From Vigna angularis (lineage: Eukaryota > Streptophyta > Magnoliopsida > Fabales > Fabaceae): a stretch of DNA of 64,000 bases. A program made the position numbers and the translations under genes. How positions within the stretch are numbered: position 1 is the first letter of the stretch; each line of letters begins with the position of its first letter. The notes below the pieces were generated by a model that was given only the letters and a program-made list of their open reading frames with translations, was not told the DNA's origin and did not search any database. The DNA lies in NCBI RefSeq assembly GCF_016808095.1, contig NC_068975.1:36106001-36170000 (forward strand). The letters are read 5' to 3'. Positions 39,401 through 51,628 of the stretch are shown in pieces.

Positions 39401-40977
39401 AACGTAAATATAATGCTCTGTAATTTTTTTGTTTTATAAAAACGTAATTTGATCTTATTTACCGCAATTATATTACCATACTTTATTATTGTGTTTTGGT
39501 ACTTTTTTTTTCTTCATTACGAAGTTGAAATTTTAATTATTGTTCAGTAAAGATCATTATGTTATCCAATTACGCAGTTATAGTTTTTAAAACTATTTTA
39601 TAATAGATAAAGTTTTATAATTTTAAGAATTGAATCTTCAGTGATTTTATTTAAATTCTTGAGTTTCAAATTTTAATAGGTAAAATATATTTATATTAAT
39701 TTTGTTTTTTTGAGTTTGACAACCCGGTAAACCATTACAGTTATTTGATAAACTTGGACTAAAAACTTGTTAAAATACCATATTTAAATAAAATACTTAC
39801 GGAAAAGAATACGAAATGGAATATATTTATTAAAAATATAAATTAAAAAATTTACATCTTAATTAATAATTAATATTTTTAGTGTTTCCTTAATTGATAG
39901 AATTATTAGGAAATGTTATAGGAAAAAAAATAGCATAATTCATATTGTGGACTTTGAGACCTTTGGGGCCTTTTGGGCTACCATGACAGACATTTTTGGG
40001 CTCTTAAACAGAGTAATCCAACCCACAAAAAGGAAAGCTGTATAGGTGTTTTTGAAGTTAAATTCATCTTAAAACAATGACATTTTAGTGTTTTATCTTT
40101 CTCTATGATTGTAATGAGACCTGTTATACACTTTCTTACATAAATAATAAAGATTTCTCTTTAATAATATCGAAAGTGGATTATATGGTTGACAACGTTG
40201 TATCTAATTACTTTCCATTGTTTCTTTCCGTCAACTCAAAAATAAAAATTGACGAGCGTGCCGTTGCACATCTTTTCATTATCTAATGAGTTTTAGGAAA
40301 GAAATCTCATTGATTAGAAATCGGAACTATTACTCATTAGAGTCACCAATAACATCATTTCTAGCCAAAGTGGAATGCTCCTTTTCACAATGTTTATCCA
40401 AATGCTAATGTTTTATACATGTAAAAACTTTCATATAATATTTACCTTGTCTGAACAAATTACTACTTTAATTAATACGAAAACAATACTAATGTTAATT
40501 CCACTCGTTCTTTTAGCAAATGATATATCTCCCAAATTCTGGAACTTAGTGCCAAAGTTTCTGACTCCACTAAAAATTCTACTCGAATCAAGACATGGTT
40601 CAAGAATTAGATTGTGATTTGTTTGAGACTTCCTTAATCTTGATTGTAATAATCTAATCTGAATGGATATCCACCACAAATTCAACTACTTAATTAACGT
40701 TTAGTTTGTGTTTCCGAGGTTCATAAGTATAGATTAGTTAATCACTAAACAAAGGTTTAAGAAATTATTGCCTTGTAATAAATTGTCGCGTACAACTTTA
40801 TACATGATCATTTGCTTGTCACTCAGGAGTTGACTTTGCACACTTGCACTTAAAAAAACTGTTTTTTAAAAGGTCAATATTATGCCAACGGATAAAAGTT
40901 CAATATTTTGCAAGGTTGGTGACACACTCTCATTGCTTCTGATCATCCTCGTCTGCCACAGAAAGGATTACAAAGAG

Positions 40978-42167
40978 ATGCAGATATTGTACTTGGTTGT
41001 GGCATGTGCTATCTTCTTTCTTTTTCTCTTTCCAAATACCTTTTGCCTTGCTGATACCAACATGAAATCAGGTTCTCAATGCTCAGAAGCTGATTATTCT
41101 GACAGTGATAGCACATTCCAGACCAATCTGAGAAGTTTGTTGGACTCTCTTGTATCTAATGTAGTGGAACACCATGGTTTTTACCAAAACGTTGTAGGAG
41201 AAAAGGCCAACAGGGTTTATGGTACAGTGTTATGTAGAGGGGACATATCTGCTAGCAATTGTTCTGATTGCACCCTTAATTCCACCAGAGAAGCCCCAAA
41301 TGATTGTCCTATGAGGAATGATGTTACAATTTGGTTTAGATGGTGTTTCCTACGGTATTCAAATGAGAGCTTCTTCGGAGATATGCAGCAGACAGGTGTG
41401 ACAGTGACAAATGAAACTGACTTTGATGAGCCGTCTGTGGTCTCAGAAGGCCTTCCCTTCATGAATAGAGTGGCAGCTGAGGCTCCAGACAAGTCATTCA
41501 TGTTCCATACAGCAGTACTGAATACAAGTAAAAGTGGGAAGAGGTATGGCATGGCTCAATGCACCAGAGATATCAATAGGGAGGATTGCAGAAGATGCTT
41601 GGATGCTCAGTTGCTCACTTTCAGAACTGTCATTGGAAACAAAAGAAGATGGGAAATTTATGGATCTAATTGCTTTATGTGGTACAATGACTATCAGTTT
41701 TATTCTAATGGCTCTACACTTCTAAGTGGTGAGTCCTTTGACACTTGCTTACTTTTTTAGCCTTTGAAATTAGAACAGAACTACTTAAGAATTTTATTTT
41801 GTTCTTTCATCAGAATTAAAGTTTTACTTAGATAATCTATAATGCCCTTTATTGATAACTTTTATTAGGTAGATGAGTCATGAAACTCTAATTCTTGTTG
41901 GAGACAACACTAGAAACACCTGAAATATATCTTGAGTTTTGTCTTTGAAGTTGTTTCACTACTAAAACCGTTTATCCTACTGATTAGAAATTAAGACATG
42001 GTTATATGGGTAGACTTAGTTTCCTTGTCATGTCTAATAATGAAAGGAATGGATTTTAATATATAGCCTTGCTTTGTGGTACAGCTGCTTGGAGGCCCTT
42101 TTCTTGCACATCATTAATAATTGGCTTGACTCTTGCTGTCTCGGCTGCCCTTTTGGTGTTTTTCTAA
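40978..42167 (+). CDS. Cysteine-rich repeat secretory protein, two DUF26 domains and a hydrophobic tail
   Basis: Two exons, 40978-41728 and 42085-42167, joined in phase 1 (AGTG|GTGAGT to GTACAG|CTGCT), giving 277 residues. The start at MQILYLVVAC gives a clean signal peptide (about 1-25); an upstream in-frame ATG at 40882 would bury it. Two Gnk2/DUF26 domains carry C-x8-C-x2-C motifs, CRGDISASNCSDC (86-98) and CTRDINREDCRRC (195-207). Exon 2 encodes a final hydrophobic stretch (about 259-277) ending almost at the stop, with no kinase. Such an end suits a GPI-anchor signal or a short TM tail, so the protein is probably apoplastic and membrane-tethered. DUF26 proteins include CRKs, plasmodesmata-located proteins and carbohydrate-binding antifungal ginkbilobin; which role applies here is unknown. 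Confidence 0.85.
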
Positions 42168-42629
42168 GTATGATATGACCTTTATTATATATAAGTTCGT
42201 TTAGAATGTCAAGAATTTGCAACAGGTGATTATTTAATTCAATTTTCATTACTTCTTCTGTGGGTTTTGTTTTTTTGACAGATGTTTTAGGAGTACACAT
42301 GTATATGTGCTGCAAAACTTCTCTTATTCTGTATGCCTCCCTTATTATTAGTTTATTTGTTTGTCTCTTTATTTGAGGGTTGAGACTAATATTGCGATCA
42401 TACATTTTCATTATCACAAACTATTTTTATTTTTCAATTTACATATTAGCTAATTTGTGTTCTTCGCATAACATGCAAAATTTCTAACTGACTATGAATT
42501 TGTAGCATTATAAAACATCACTACTCTTTTCTAAAATAGACATGCTTTACTTTTATTAGTACAAGAACTCAATATAGGGATAAAATGAAGTCTCTAAGAA
42601 CTTTCATTATAAGAACCGTTTTCTAAGCA
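42168..42629. other. Short AT-rich spacer
   Basis: 3' flank of the cysteine-rich protein gene; no other signal. Confidence 0.5.
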
Positions 42630-45390
42630 ATGGTGCTGGATAGGAAATTACCAATGCACTCATTTTTAGAGCAACAAATGACGCATAGGCTCCATCAGTA
42701 ATCTTCATCAACCCACCGTGTTTTTCCTTTTCGATAACTCCTATTTTTCGTTACAGCTATTACATCAGCACCTTTGATTGTTGTAAGACCGTGAGCTTCT
42801 GTTTACACTCGTTCTATCTAATATCTCTTGAACTTCATTCTTTGACTCAGCAACATCAAGTACACTAGTTGCCTCATCAAACAAGAGGATTTTGGAGTCT
42901 TTCGGCATAACTCTTTTAAAAACTAAGTGTAAGTCTAACTCTCTCACAAATATCGAATAGAGATGAAAAAGTCGAGTAAAAGAAACATTCATAAATCTAT
43001 TATTCTTAAGATTTTGGATTGAAGATAGTATCAATTGTTTTCAAGAAGAGTACATAGGTGTGCATTGGATGCTTTAGCTGCCTGCACATTCTCTCTGCAG
43101 CAAGGCAAAGCAATTCCCTCTTTGCCATAAGCTACGTTGGCACGAATGCTTTCAGTGAAAACAATAGGTTCTTGACCAACCAAATCCATTTTTTTCTACC
43201 TCAACCAGCTTATGGTCTAAACAGTTCTATATCCACTCCATCTAAGAGGCTGATCACTTCTGATTTTCCACTGCCACTTTCTCCAACTAAACAATGTAAC
43301 TACATCACATTTCTCAAAGAAAGTTTATTTGTACAGCCCAAAAGATGAATTACTAGAATATTTGAAAATTTGAATGAGATCTAGTTGGGTAATTGAAACT
43401 GATGTTTTGAAGTTCGTTATCACCAACAATGGCTTCTAGTGTTTCTACCCTCATTGCTGCTGGAGTCAATGGTAGGTGTAGTATCAAGAATGTTAAATAT
43501 TGAAGCTGCGGAATCTTTGGCTTTATTGGTGTCAGGGGCGAAGGCACTAGTCAGGGAAATGCCGATCCCTGTGATTGTTAAACAAAAAAAGAGATGCTAA
43601 AATTTTGTGGTGAGAACTAGATCAAATGAAACATCATATAAAGAGGGAGCATAAGGTTTTTGGTTGACCCATTTCACCTTGAAAACCTCTGGAAAAGTTA
43701 CTTTCCCATGTTGCACGAGAACCGATCCAATATAGAAAAAGGTAGCATTTCTGCATTACAGAGCCAGAGTAGAGAAAGCAAATCCTGCACCATTCACAAG
43801 CCCCAAGTGAACCCCTTGTTTTTCCGGCTCTAGACATTTCTTCCTGTACACGTCCATTATCTTTGATTAAGCACAAATGTTGCTATGGTTCTGATGCTAC
43901 CAACAGCATCATTTGCCACCTGACTTGCCCCTTCACGCTTTACCTATACAGCTGACAAGATTCTCTTAATGTCCATTCATATTCCATAATGCATAATTTT
44001 AAACAAATCGAAAGGAACACTAACCTTGGATCTGCACTGAATCCTTTAAGAAACTTCATCTGAAGAAATCCTTGCAATAGGACCAAGGGTGAAAGCCTGA
44101 ATTTTGAAAACAAAAATCCAATTAGCATTGACTGATACAACTAGACCAACCATTACTGTTGATAAGTTTTGCACAATGAGAGCCAATGTGTCACCAGCTA
44201 GACTTTTCACTGTTGAAGAATCAGTAAACAACCTTGCACTAACTCCACCACAGGAAAGTGAATGGTTTCCTTAGTTGATCGGTATAAGAAACTGCAAAAC
44301 ATGATAATTAAAATATCTTGCTAAAAATATCTTGAATTTGCAGGATCATCAAACCAACTGATTTCTTGATGCACAACCTTTTCAAATGTTAGTGAATGAA
44401 TTCTTTCTACTCATTTTCCCGCAGCAATGCTAACGAAGTAATTTTGCACAATCAAGGCCACAAGGGTAACTGAACTCAAACCGTCGTGTAGAATGTCCAG
44501 AACCTAGAATCTTTCCACTGTTTTTTCTGGAGGTTCAAAGAACATAGATATTGATGAGTAAAACAAGAAGCCAAGCATAGGGACCACAAGACCTTGTATA
44601 AGTATAATCGCAGCAATGTATCCGAGAACTAGGACAGGAACTTCAGGCTTGTTAAGTAGGTCAAACGTCTCAAAGAATTCTTTATTGGCTTCTTAGGTCA
44701 AACATCTTCTCTCTATAGACTCATGTACCCCCACTTCGACGAGAAGGAGAAAGAGCAAAGCTATGTGACTGGGAGTGTCTACCCGATGAACCTTTCATTG
44801 AAACTTATTTCTGGGTGGAAGATCTGTGACTATCTAAATTAACATTGTTGCTTGATTACCTTCGATTCCTTATGGGAGTGTCTACCCGATGAACCTTTCA
44901 TTGAAACTTATTTCTGGGTGGAAGATCTGTGACTATCTAAATTAACATTGTTGCTTGATTACCTTCGATTCCTTATCTCCTTCCTGTAGGCGAAGAATCT
45001 GAGAACAAGTACCATCGACATCCTTGATTAACTCAAGCATGTGAATATCTTGTTCCAAGATGTCACTGAAAATGGACCTTAATAAGATATAGAAAATGGA
45101 TCAAAACTGCTTTTACACAAACAACAGCTCATTACCAGTGTTTTTGAATCCTTATTATCACTGTTAAAATTTTTTAGACTAGTTAATGTAATGCTCGCAG
45201 ATCATGACACAAAATAACAGCTAAGATTATCTTGAGTATGATATACCTTTTCTCCAATGGAATCTTGAATGAGAATGGTTTCGGCAGACATTCTTCCAAT
45301 TACCTCAGCAGTTCTTGTCTCAGTGTCAAAGAAAGCAATGTCTTGCCTTTGGGTAAGTGGCGACGAGGGGATGCTAACCTTGCCACCCAA
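42630..45390 (-). pseudogene. Decayed ABCB-type (P-glycoprotein) transporter
   Basis: Pieces of an ABCB4/11/21-like transporter lie in order on the minus strand. They are first TM-domain sequence ([20 protein letters not shown], about 45360-45290), the end of NBD1 and linker (HMLELIKDVDGTCSQILRLQ, about 45040-44970), second TM-domain pieces (EVPVLVLGYIAA near 44640, STVKSLAGDTLALIVQNLS near 44200), Walker A GESGSGKS (about 43285-43262), LVGQEPIVFTESIRAN (about 43180), Walker B ILLFDEATS (about 42890) and the C-terminus GGLMKITDGAYASFVAL (about 42690). Most of TMD1 and NBD1 is deleted, the ABC signature LSGGQ is not found, and stops and frameshifts separate the pieces. An intact gene would export auxin or other organic substrates across the plasma membrane. 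This copy is non-functional. Confidence 0.88.
44771..44976. repeat. Perfect 103-bp tandem duplication inside the ABCB pseudogene
   Basis: Two identical head-to-tail copies, 44771-44873 and 44874-44976, each beginning GGGAGTGTCTACCCGATG. The lack of differences in a decayed gene implies recent duplication or an assembly artefact. Confidence 0.9.
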
Positions 45391-45980
45391 CCCAGCAGCT
45401 CAGGGGCAGGGTTGGACGGCTTTTTGATCAAATCTTGCCACATTTCTTGTGTATCATCTTGTCCTGTGATTACCCGACGATGGTACAAAGCAAAGATTTT
45501 GAAATGATCACCATACCCGATGATCGTACAAAGCAAAGATTTGTGATTACAACATCCTTGTCCTATGGTTTGCATTTGTATTCCCAAAAACAACGTCATC
45601 TTAGAGGGAAAGATTTCAAATAATAGATAAGTGGTCAAGGTTGCTTTGTAGTGATTTCAAGTTTGATTCTTTGGGAGGTTTACGAAAGAACTTCGTATTA
45701 CTGTCTAAGTTTAAAATGATGGAGACTAGTGGAATCACTTTAATCTATTATTATAATTAATTAAATCTTTTATAATTTATCCATGGCAACATTTTGGAAT
45801 GCCTTTATTTTAGTGTAACCATGTTCAAATCAATTCTCGAAATTAGAATATTTTTCGGAAATTGGAGATTCAGGATAAAATCATTAGAGGTATAAGATAA
45901 AACAGCCACTAGAATTTTGGTACCAAAGTGGAGGACCACGTATTTTTAAATAAAAAAAATATAAAGGATCAGTCCGCAAA
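45391..45980. other. Flank of the ABCB pseudogene
   Basis: A short imperfect direct repeat (TACAAAGCAAAGATTT) occurs at about 45483 and 45528. No convincing coding signal; possible further decayed 5' transporter sequence. Confidence 0.4.
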
Positions 45981-46960
45981 GGGTATTGCTCCCTCCACCA
46001 CCACACATTTCTCCCTCCACCTCCCCTTTACTATTTTGTCCCTCAGTAAATTTTTTTTTAGGGTTATTATTTTTTTATTTTACCCATTCACAACCTATTT
46101 CATTAATAATCTATTCTAGTCCCGTACATGAGTAAAATATTTTTCTTTCATTTTAACATTATATTTCTTTCTCTCTTTCTTTCATCGTTGTAAGATACTA
46201 CAAGTTGCAAAGGTTGGTGGTGGTGGAAAGAATTATTAAGCAGTCTCCCTCTTGTGGTGCAGTGCGTGGAGTGGTGCAGTATGTGGAGTGTTTCCTCGTA
46301 TTCGAATAAACCTTGAAATAAAACCCTAAAATAAAAAACGTAACCTTTAAACGGAGGTGACATCCTTCAACGGATGTCAACATCCGTTTAAGGAAAAAAC
46401 GGATGTCAACATCCGTTTAAGGAAAAAACGGATGTCAACATCCGTTTAAGGAAAAAACGGATGTCAATATCCGTTTAAGTAAAAACGGATGTCAACATTC
46501 GTTTAAGGAAAAACGGATGTCGACATACGTTTTACCTTAAACGGATGTTGACATCCGTTGAAGGATTCACCGTTTAAAGGTTACGTTTTTTATTTTAGAG
46601 TTTGTTTTATTAGGTTAGATCTCCATTGATGTATACTTCCACACGCTGGTTGATGCTCTGGATGTTCCTCCACACCACGGTGGCGACGCTCCTTCACACC
46701 ACGGCGACAATGGAAGCTTTCAAACAAAAAAAAAAACTGGGAAGAAAAAGGAATGGAAGTGCCGGAGGTGGGGAGGTGAAACGAAAATGGAAAAGGGGAA
46801 GAGAGTTCCGTGAATGGGTGCTGGGAAAGTAAAATTAGGGTTTCAAATTATTTAAAATACGGTAAAAGTAAAAATCTTTTTAACTTAAGGATATAATTGT
46901 ATTTAAAATAATATGGGGAGATGGAAAAAGTGTAGGATGGTGGTGGAGGGAGCAACTCCC
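45981..46960. mobile_element. Non-autonomous MULE-like element, copy 2
   Basis: A 980-bp element ending in GGGTATTGCTCCCTCCACCA at the left and the inverted GGGAGTTGCTCCCTCCACCA at the right. Perfect 9-bp target copies GTCCGCAAA lie at 45972-45980 and 46961-46969. It shares ends with the element at 602-1528 but has a different interior, dominated by a large hairpin (46316-46611). No transposase frame was seen. Confidence 0.88.
46316..46611. repeat. Hairpin with 29-bp palindromic tandem units inside MULE copy 2
   Basis: Outer arms (AAAATAAAAAACGTAACC and complement) enclose about seven units of 29 bp starting near 46371, 46400, 46429 and 46458. Each contains the near-palindrome CGGATGTCAACATCCG followed by TTTAAGGAAAAAA. 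The whole could fold into one extended stem. It may be a nested foldback element. Confidence 0.85.
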
Positions 46961-46969
46961 GTCCGCAAA

Positions 46970-47720
46970 CCCAACCTCTAACGAGACAAAATTTCTAATC
47001 CGTCATTAAAACAGGCTCAAATCACCGTTTTATCAAAGGCGATTGCTTTCTACACCCCTATCAAATTTCTCATCCATCCAAAATATAGGGTGGTTGAAAA
47101 AATTTGATGGAGTGCAGGAATCTTAATAAATTAACCAATAATTAAGGTTATCACCCTCAATGTTATAAATATTATGGCATGCATGTAAAAAATATAAAAA
47201 AAATAAGTTTAATTGGCTTTCACTTTTGAAGTGCTACATTGTAATTTCTTAGTCAGTTTTATCAGCCAAATTCCAAATTATCGCGATGATAGTTTCATAG
47301 TTTTGATTTCTCCTTAATAAATAAAGTGGATAAAACCTCGTACCAATTTTCTAGAACTTCAATTTGAATTTTCGCCACGCTGGCCCACTCTATGGCTACA
47401 ACATCAGCCACTGCTATATTTTAATATTATAAATACTAAGAAGAATTGTAATTAGAGCCAAAGTTGTTTTCATTAAAATTAGTTATCTGTATCATTGAGG
47501 CTCTTAATTATCGTTTTAGCAGCGGTTTTAATTTCCTTACTATTTCTCTAGCACTCATGCTAAACTAGTTGTAAGTTTTAAAATATAGAAGACTTGTAAT
47601 TTACGTAAACAATGAAAAAGTCATCTCAGTTTTCCGTCCTCTCACACCTTCATGGATTTATTTGAGATCTTACGTATCTGATTAAGAACTGAGATTAGTC
47701 TGATATATATATAATTTATT
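46970..47720. other. Intergenic DNA, 3' flank of the receptor-kinase gene
   Basis: AT-rich; no gene or repeat recognised. Confidence 0.5.
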
Positions 47721-48429
47721 TTATTTTATTTTTACTGTCAGACTTTCAGAATGAAAGCAGGGTTTGTAGCCCTCCCACATAGCTCTTATAGTTTGGTGAA
47801 TATCAACCATCTTTGGCCTTTGCTTTAGAGATGTCTTAACACAGTCACATGCAACTTCAAGAAGACGTAGGATTTTATCATCAAAACCCTTCCCCATTAT
47901 AGAATCGTCAATGGCATCATAAAAGTCAGCAGGATCAGTGAAGAAGTTCTTACTGATATACTTCATCAAATGGCCATTAATACTGTCAGAAGAATCAGTG
48001 GATGGACTTAGTCTTTTCCCCGTTAAAAGTTCAAAAAGGATTATTCCAAAGGATCGCGATATTCTAACAACGCAATTTTGACAAAAAATTGACAACGTTA
48101 CGTGTCAAAAGGCTATTGGTTCATTTAAAATATTTTTTTTTTCGTTAAAGTTGACAATGAATTTGGCTTCCAAAAATGTCCCTCTCAGTTTTGTTTTCAT
48201 TCTCCTCCACTGTTGCATTTTGGTTTTCATTTTGTGTGTGTTTTCTCTCCTTTCTCTCTTTCTCTCTCACGAAGCAAGCTTCATCTTCTCCGGCGAGACT
48301 CCGGTGAAGCAATGGAAAGCTCCAGTAACAAGGTATTTTCTTTTCCCTTTCCATTTTCCGTTTCCTATTTTTCATTTCTCATTTTCCCTTTCCCCTTTTT
48401 TTCTTTTCCCTTACTCCATTTTCATCCTC

Positions 48430-48600
48430 TCTCTAACCTCTTTCATCGTTCCCTCTCCTTTCTCTCTTCAAGCTTTCTCCTTTCTCTCTTAAAGCTCACT
48501 CATTTCTCTCTTCAAGCCTTCTCCTTTCTCTCTTCAAGCTCTCTCCTTTTTCCCTTCAAGCTTTCTTTTTTCTCTCTCGTTTATCTTTATTTTAGCTTCA
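48430..48600. repeat. Pyrimidine-rich imperfect tandem repeat
   Basis: Variants of CCTTTCTCTCTTCAAGCT recur every 27 or so bases. It creates a long phenylalanine/serine-rich frame with no family similarity. Confidence 0.7.
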
Positions 48601-49299
48601 TCTTCTTCGGCGAAGCAACCCAGCAAGAAACATGTTCTCCTTTATATTGATTTTGTTGTGGGAAATGGAAAACTCCGGTGACTTCGGTGATGAGAGCAAG
48701 ATATCTCCACTATTCCTTTTCCCCTTTCGCGTTTTCCCTTTCCCATTTTCCACTTCCTCTTTCCCATTTTCCATTTAGCCTTTCCCATTTCCTCTTTGCC
48801 AATTTGTGTTTCTTGTTTTGTTAATTATTTTTTGGATTGTTCTAACATGAATTTTTTTTATGCAGTTGTGTGTGCAACATTCTTCCAAAACCAAGTTTGT
48901 TGATGTTTTGAATGGAAGATTGACTCATGAGGAGAGGAATGTCTACTTGATAAAATTATGGAATGTCCACTTTCCAATCATGTTGACGTTAATATTTTAA
49001 AAAATTATTGTAATGAATTGTATCGAACATTTCCAATTCACAACATGTTTTTTCAATGTTAATATGGATTGAACCAAAATATGTTCTCATCATGGAATGT
49101 TAATGGATTTGATACACATGACCATTAAACTCACTCAACCATCTCAAAAATTGGAAAAAGTCACTAAAAACACAGACAAAACCATCATGGGGAGTCCAGT
49201 TGAACTACCTTGGTCTAAACACCTATAAAAGCCCCTGACAATCAATTACAGAGACAAAAATAGAAAAAAATCACCCATAGGAACAAAAAAATGACCCTG

Positions 49300-51000
49300 G
49301 GGAGTGTTGTTCATCCAGCTGGGGAGTACAGTTGAAGTTTCTGTACAAATGACAATTTTTTCTCTAGTAATCGATTACAGGGGTCTTGTAATCGATTACC
49401 AGAGAAAAAATTGTCATTTGTACAAAAACTTCAACTGTATTCCCCACCTGGATGAACAGTACTCCCCATGCTCTATTTTTGTTAAATTTTTCATTTTTTG
49501 AGATGGGTGAGTGAGTTAAATGTTATTGGGTGTGCTCCGTGCACCAATAATGAGATTAGGTCATTGATTTCTTCAAAATAAAAATGTCCATTTAAGTGGT
49601 TTTCTCCAATTGAGGTGAGGTGCATAACCCATGCTGTCAACTTTGACCTTTGCTTACTATTTTAATCATAATTTTTTCCAGAGACCTCCAAATGATGTGA
49701 TTCTTTTTTTATTAGAAAGTAGACTCAAATATCTTTCCAATGACTACTAATTTATAATTTTTGGACACCTGAGTAGGTGCAGTTAATTCCTTAAAGTTAA
49801 CGTTTTATATATTTCTATCACCTCTGACCTTTGCTGGTTGTTTTGCTCATAACTTTCTCCACCGAACTCGAAATGTGTTGATTCTTGTTTTGTTGGAAAG
49901 CTCTTTGAGTCTAGATTCCAACAAAACAAGAATCAAGTCATTTGGAATTCGGTGGAGAAAGTTAAGAACAAAACAAGTAGCAAAGTTCAGAAAAACAAAG
50001 TTGGGGAGCAGTGTTCATCTAGATGGGGAGTACCATTGATGTTTTTGTAGAAATTACCCTTTTTCCTTTGGTAATCGATTACAAGACCCCTGTAATCGAT
50101 TACTAGAGGAAAAAGGGTAATTTGTACAGAAACTTCAACTGTACTCCCCAGCTAGATGAACACTGCTCTCCATTCTCTATTTTTGTTGAATTTTTCATTT
50201 TTTGAGATGGGTGAGTGAGTTAAACGTTATTGGGTGAGCTCTCTGCACCAATAATGAGGTTAGGTCATTGATTTCTTCAAAATAAAAATGTACATTTAGG
50301 TGGTTTTCTCCAATTGAGGTGAGGTGCATAACCCATGCTGTCAACTTTGACCTTTGCTGACTATTTTAATCATAACTTTTTCCACAGACCTCCAAATGAT
50401 GTGATTCTTTTTTTATTAGAACATAGACTCAAATATCTTTCCAATTACTACTAATGTATAATTTTTGGACACCTGAGTAGGTGCAGTTAATTCCTTAAAG
50501 TTAACATTTTATATATTTCTACCACCTCTGACCTTTGCTGGTTGTTTTGCTCATAACTTTCTCCACCGAACTCCAAATGCGTTGCTTCTTGTGTTGTTGG
50601 AAAGCTCTTTGAGTCTAGATTCCAACAAAACAAGAATCAAGTCATTTGGAGTTCGGTGGAGAAAGTTAAGAACAAAACAAGTAGCAAAGTTCAGAAAAAC
50701 AGAGTTGGGGAGCAGTGTTAATCTAGATGGGGAGTATCGTTGATGTTTTTGTACAAATTACGCTTTTTCCTCTGGTAATCGATTACAAGACCCCGGTAAT
50801 CGATTACAAGAGGAAAAAGGGTAATTTGTACAGAAACTTCAACTGTACTCCCCAGCTAGATGAACACTGCTCCCCATTCTCTATTTTTGTTGAATTTTTC
50901 ATTTTTTGAGATGGGTGAGTGAGTTAAACGTTATTGGGTGTGCTCCCTGCACCAATAATGAGGTTAAGTCATTGATTTCTTCAAAAAAAATGTCCATTTA
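49300..51000. repeat. 704-bp tandem repeat with TAATCGATTAC palindromes
   Basis: The landmark CTCTATTTTTGTT starts at 49471, 50175 and 50879, an exact 704-bp period over about 2.4 copies. Each copy contains a foldback with two TAATCGATTAC palindromes separated by about 15 bases and flanked by complementary arms (CTTTTTCCT..AGGAAAAAG). A fourth palindrome pair sits at about 51075-51115 outside the periodic part. A second inverted segment surrounds TGGAAAGCTCTTTGAGTCTAG. Confidence 0.9.
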
Positions 51001-51574
51001 GGTGGTTTTCTCCAACTGAGGTGAGGTGCATGATCATTGTTTGTTCGTCACCATTGACACAGGACTGATGTTGTTGTAATCGATTACAGGGAGCTGGTAA
51101 TCGATTACCAGTGGAAAAATCCCCTTTTGTACCAAAACTTGAGGAGTGCTACCCAGACATGGCCGAAGCACTCCCCAACAGTCCTGACGACTGTGTTTTC
51201 AAGGTTTTTTGGATTGATCCCCCCTGTTGGTGATGGTTTAAGGCGTTCACAACAAGCAATTTCAACTTTGGCGAGTCCTATGTAGATGGAAGACCCACGA
51301 AGGGTGTTTATAAGTTGAGAGGTAAGGTTCTGGAGAAATGGCGAAGGAACAACGGTGCTAGCGGAAAAACGAGAGCTTTGGAGAAATGGCGCACAGAAAG
51401 CACTTCAATGGCGTAGAGAGAGAGAGAGACGACTTCCTCCAAAGACATTGGTGGACCCAAGCGACGGACGAACAACGGTGGACAGAGACACCACTTCAAT
51501 GACAGAGAGAGTTTCAAAGGAAGGAACTTCAATGACGGAGATAGAGTTTTGAAGGATTTTTCGGTGAAGGGGGA

Positions 51575-51628
51575 GAGAAAGTTTCGAAAAGGGGGAGAGA
51601 GAGTTTCGAAAAGGGGGAAAGAGAGTAG
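51575..51628. repeat. Short purine-rich tandem repeat
   Basis: About two and a half copies of a 24-bp unit built on GAGAGAGTTTCGAAAAGGGG near the right end of the 3.7-kb element. Confidence 0.7.

Noticed and set aside
40882..40977. Upstream ATG of the DUF26 protein
   Set aside because: It would place 32 residues before the clean signal peptide at 40978.
45300..45638. A 112-residue minus-strand ORF next to the ABCB pseudogene
   Set aside because: It is out of frame with the recognisable transporter sequence and lacks any domain.
46371..46560. CRISPR-like array (regular 29-bp units)
   Set aside because: There are no unique spacers; units are contiguous palindromic transposon repeats in a plant genome. 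The same applies to the 33-bp and 108-bp arrays at 54919-56535.
48151..48650. Phenylalanine/serine-rich proteins of 113-145 residues
   Set aside because: Low-complexity pyrimidine-rich repeat inside the MULE-like element; no recognisable domain.
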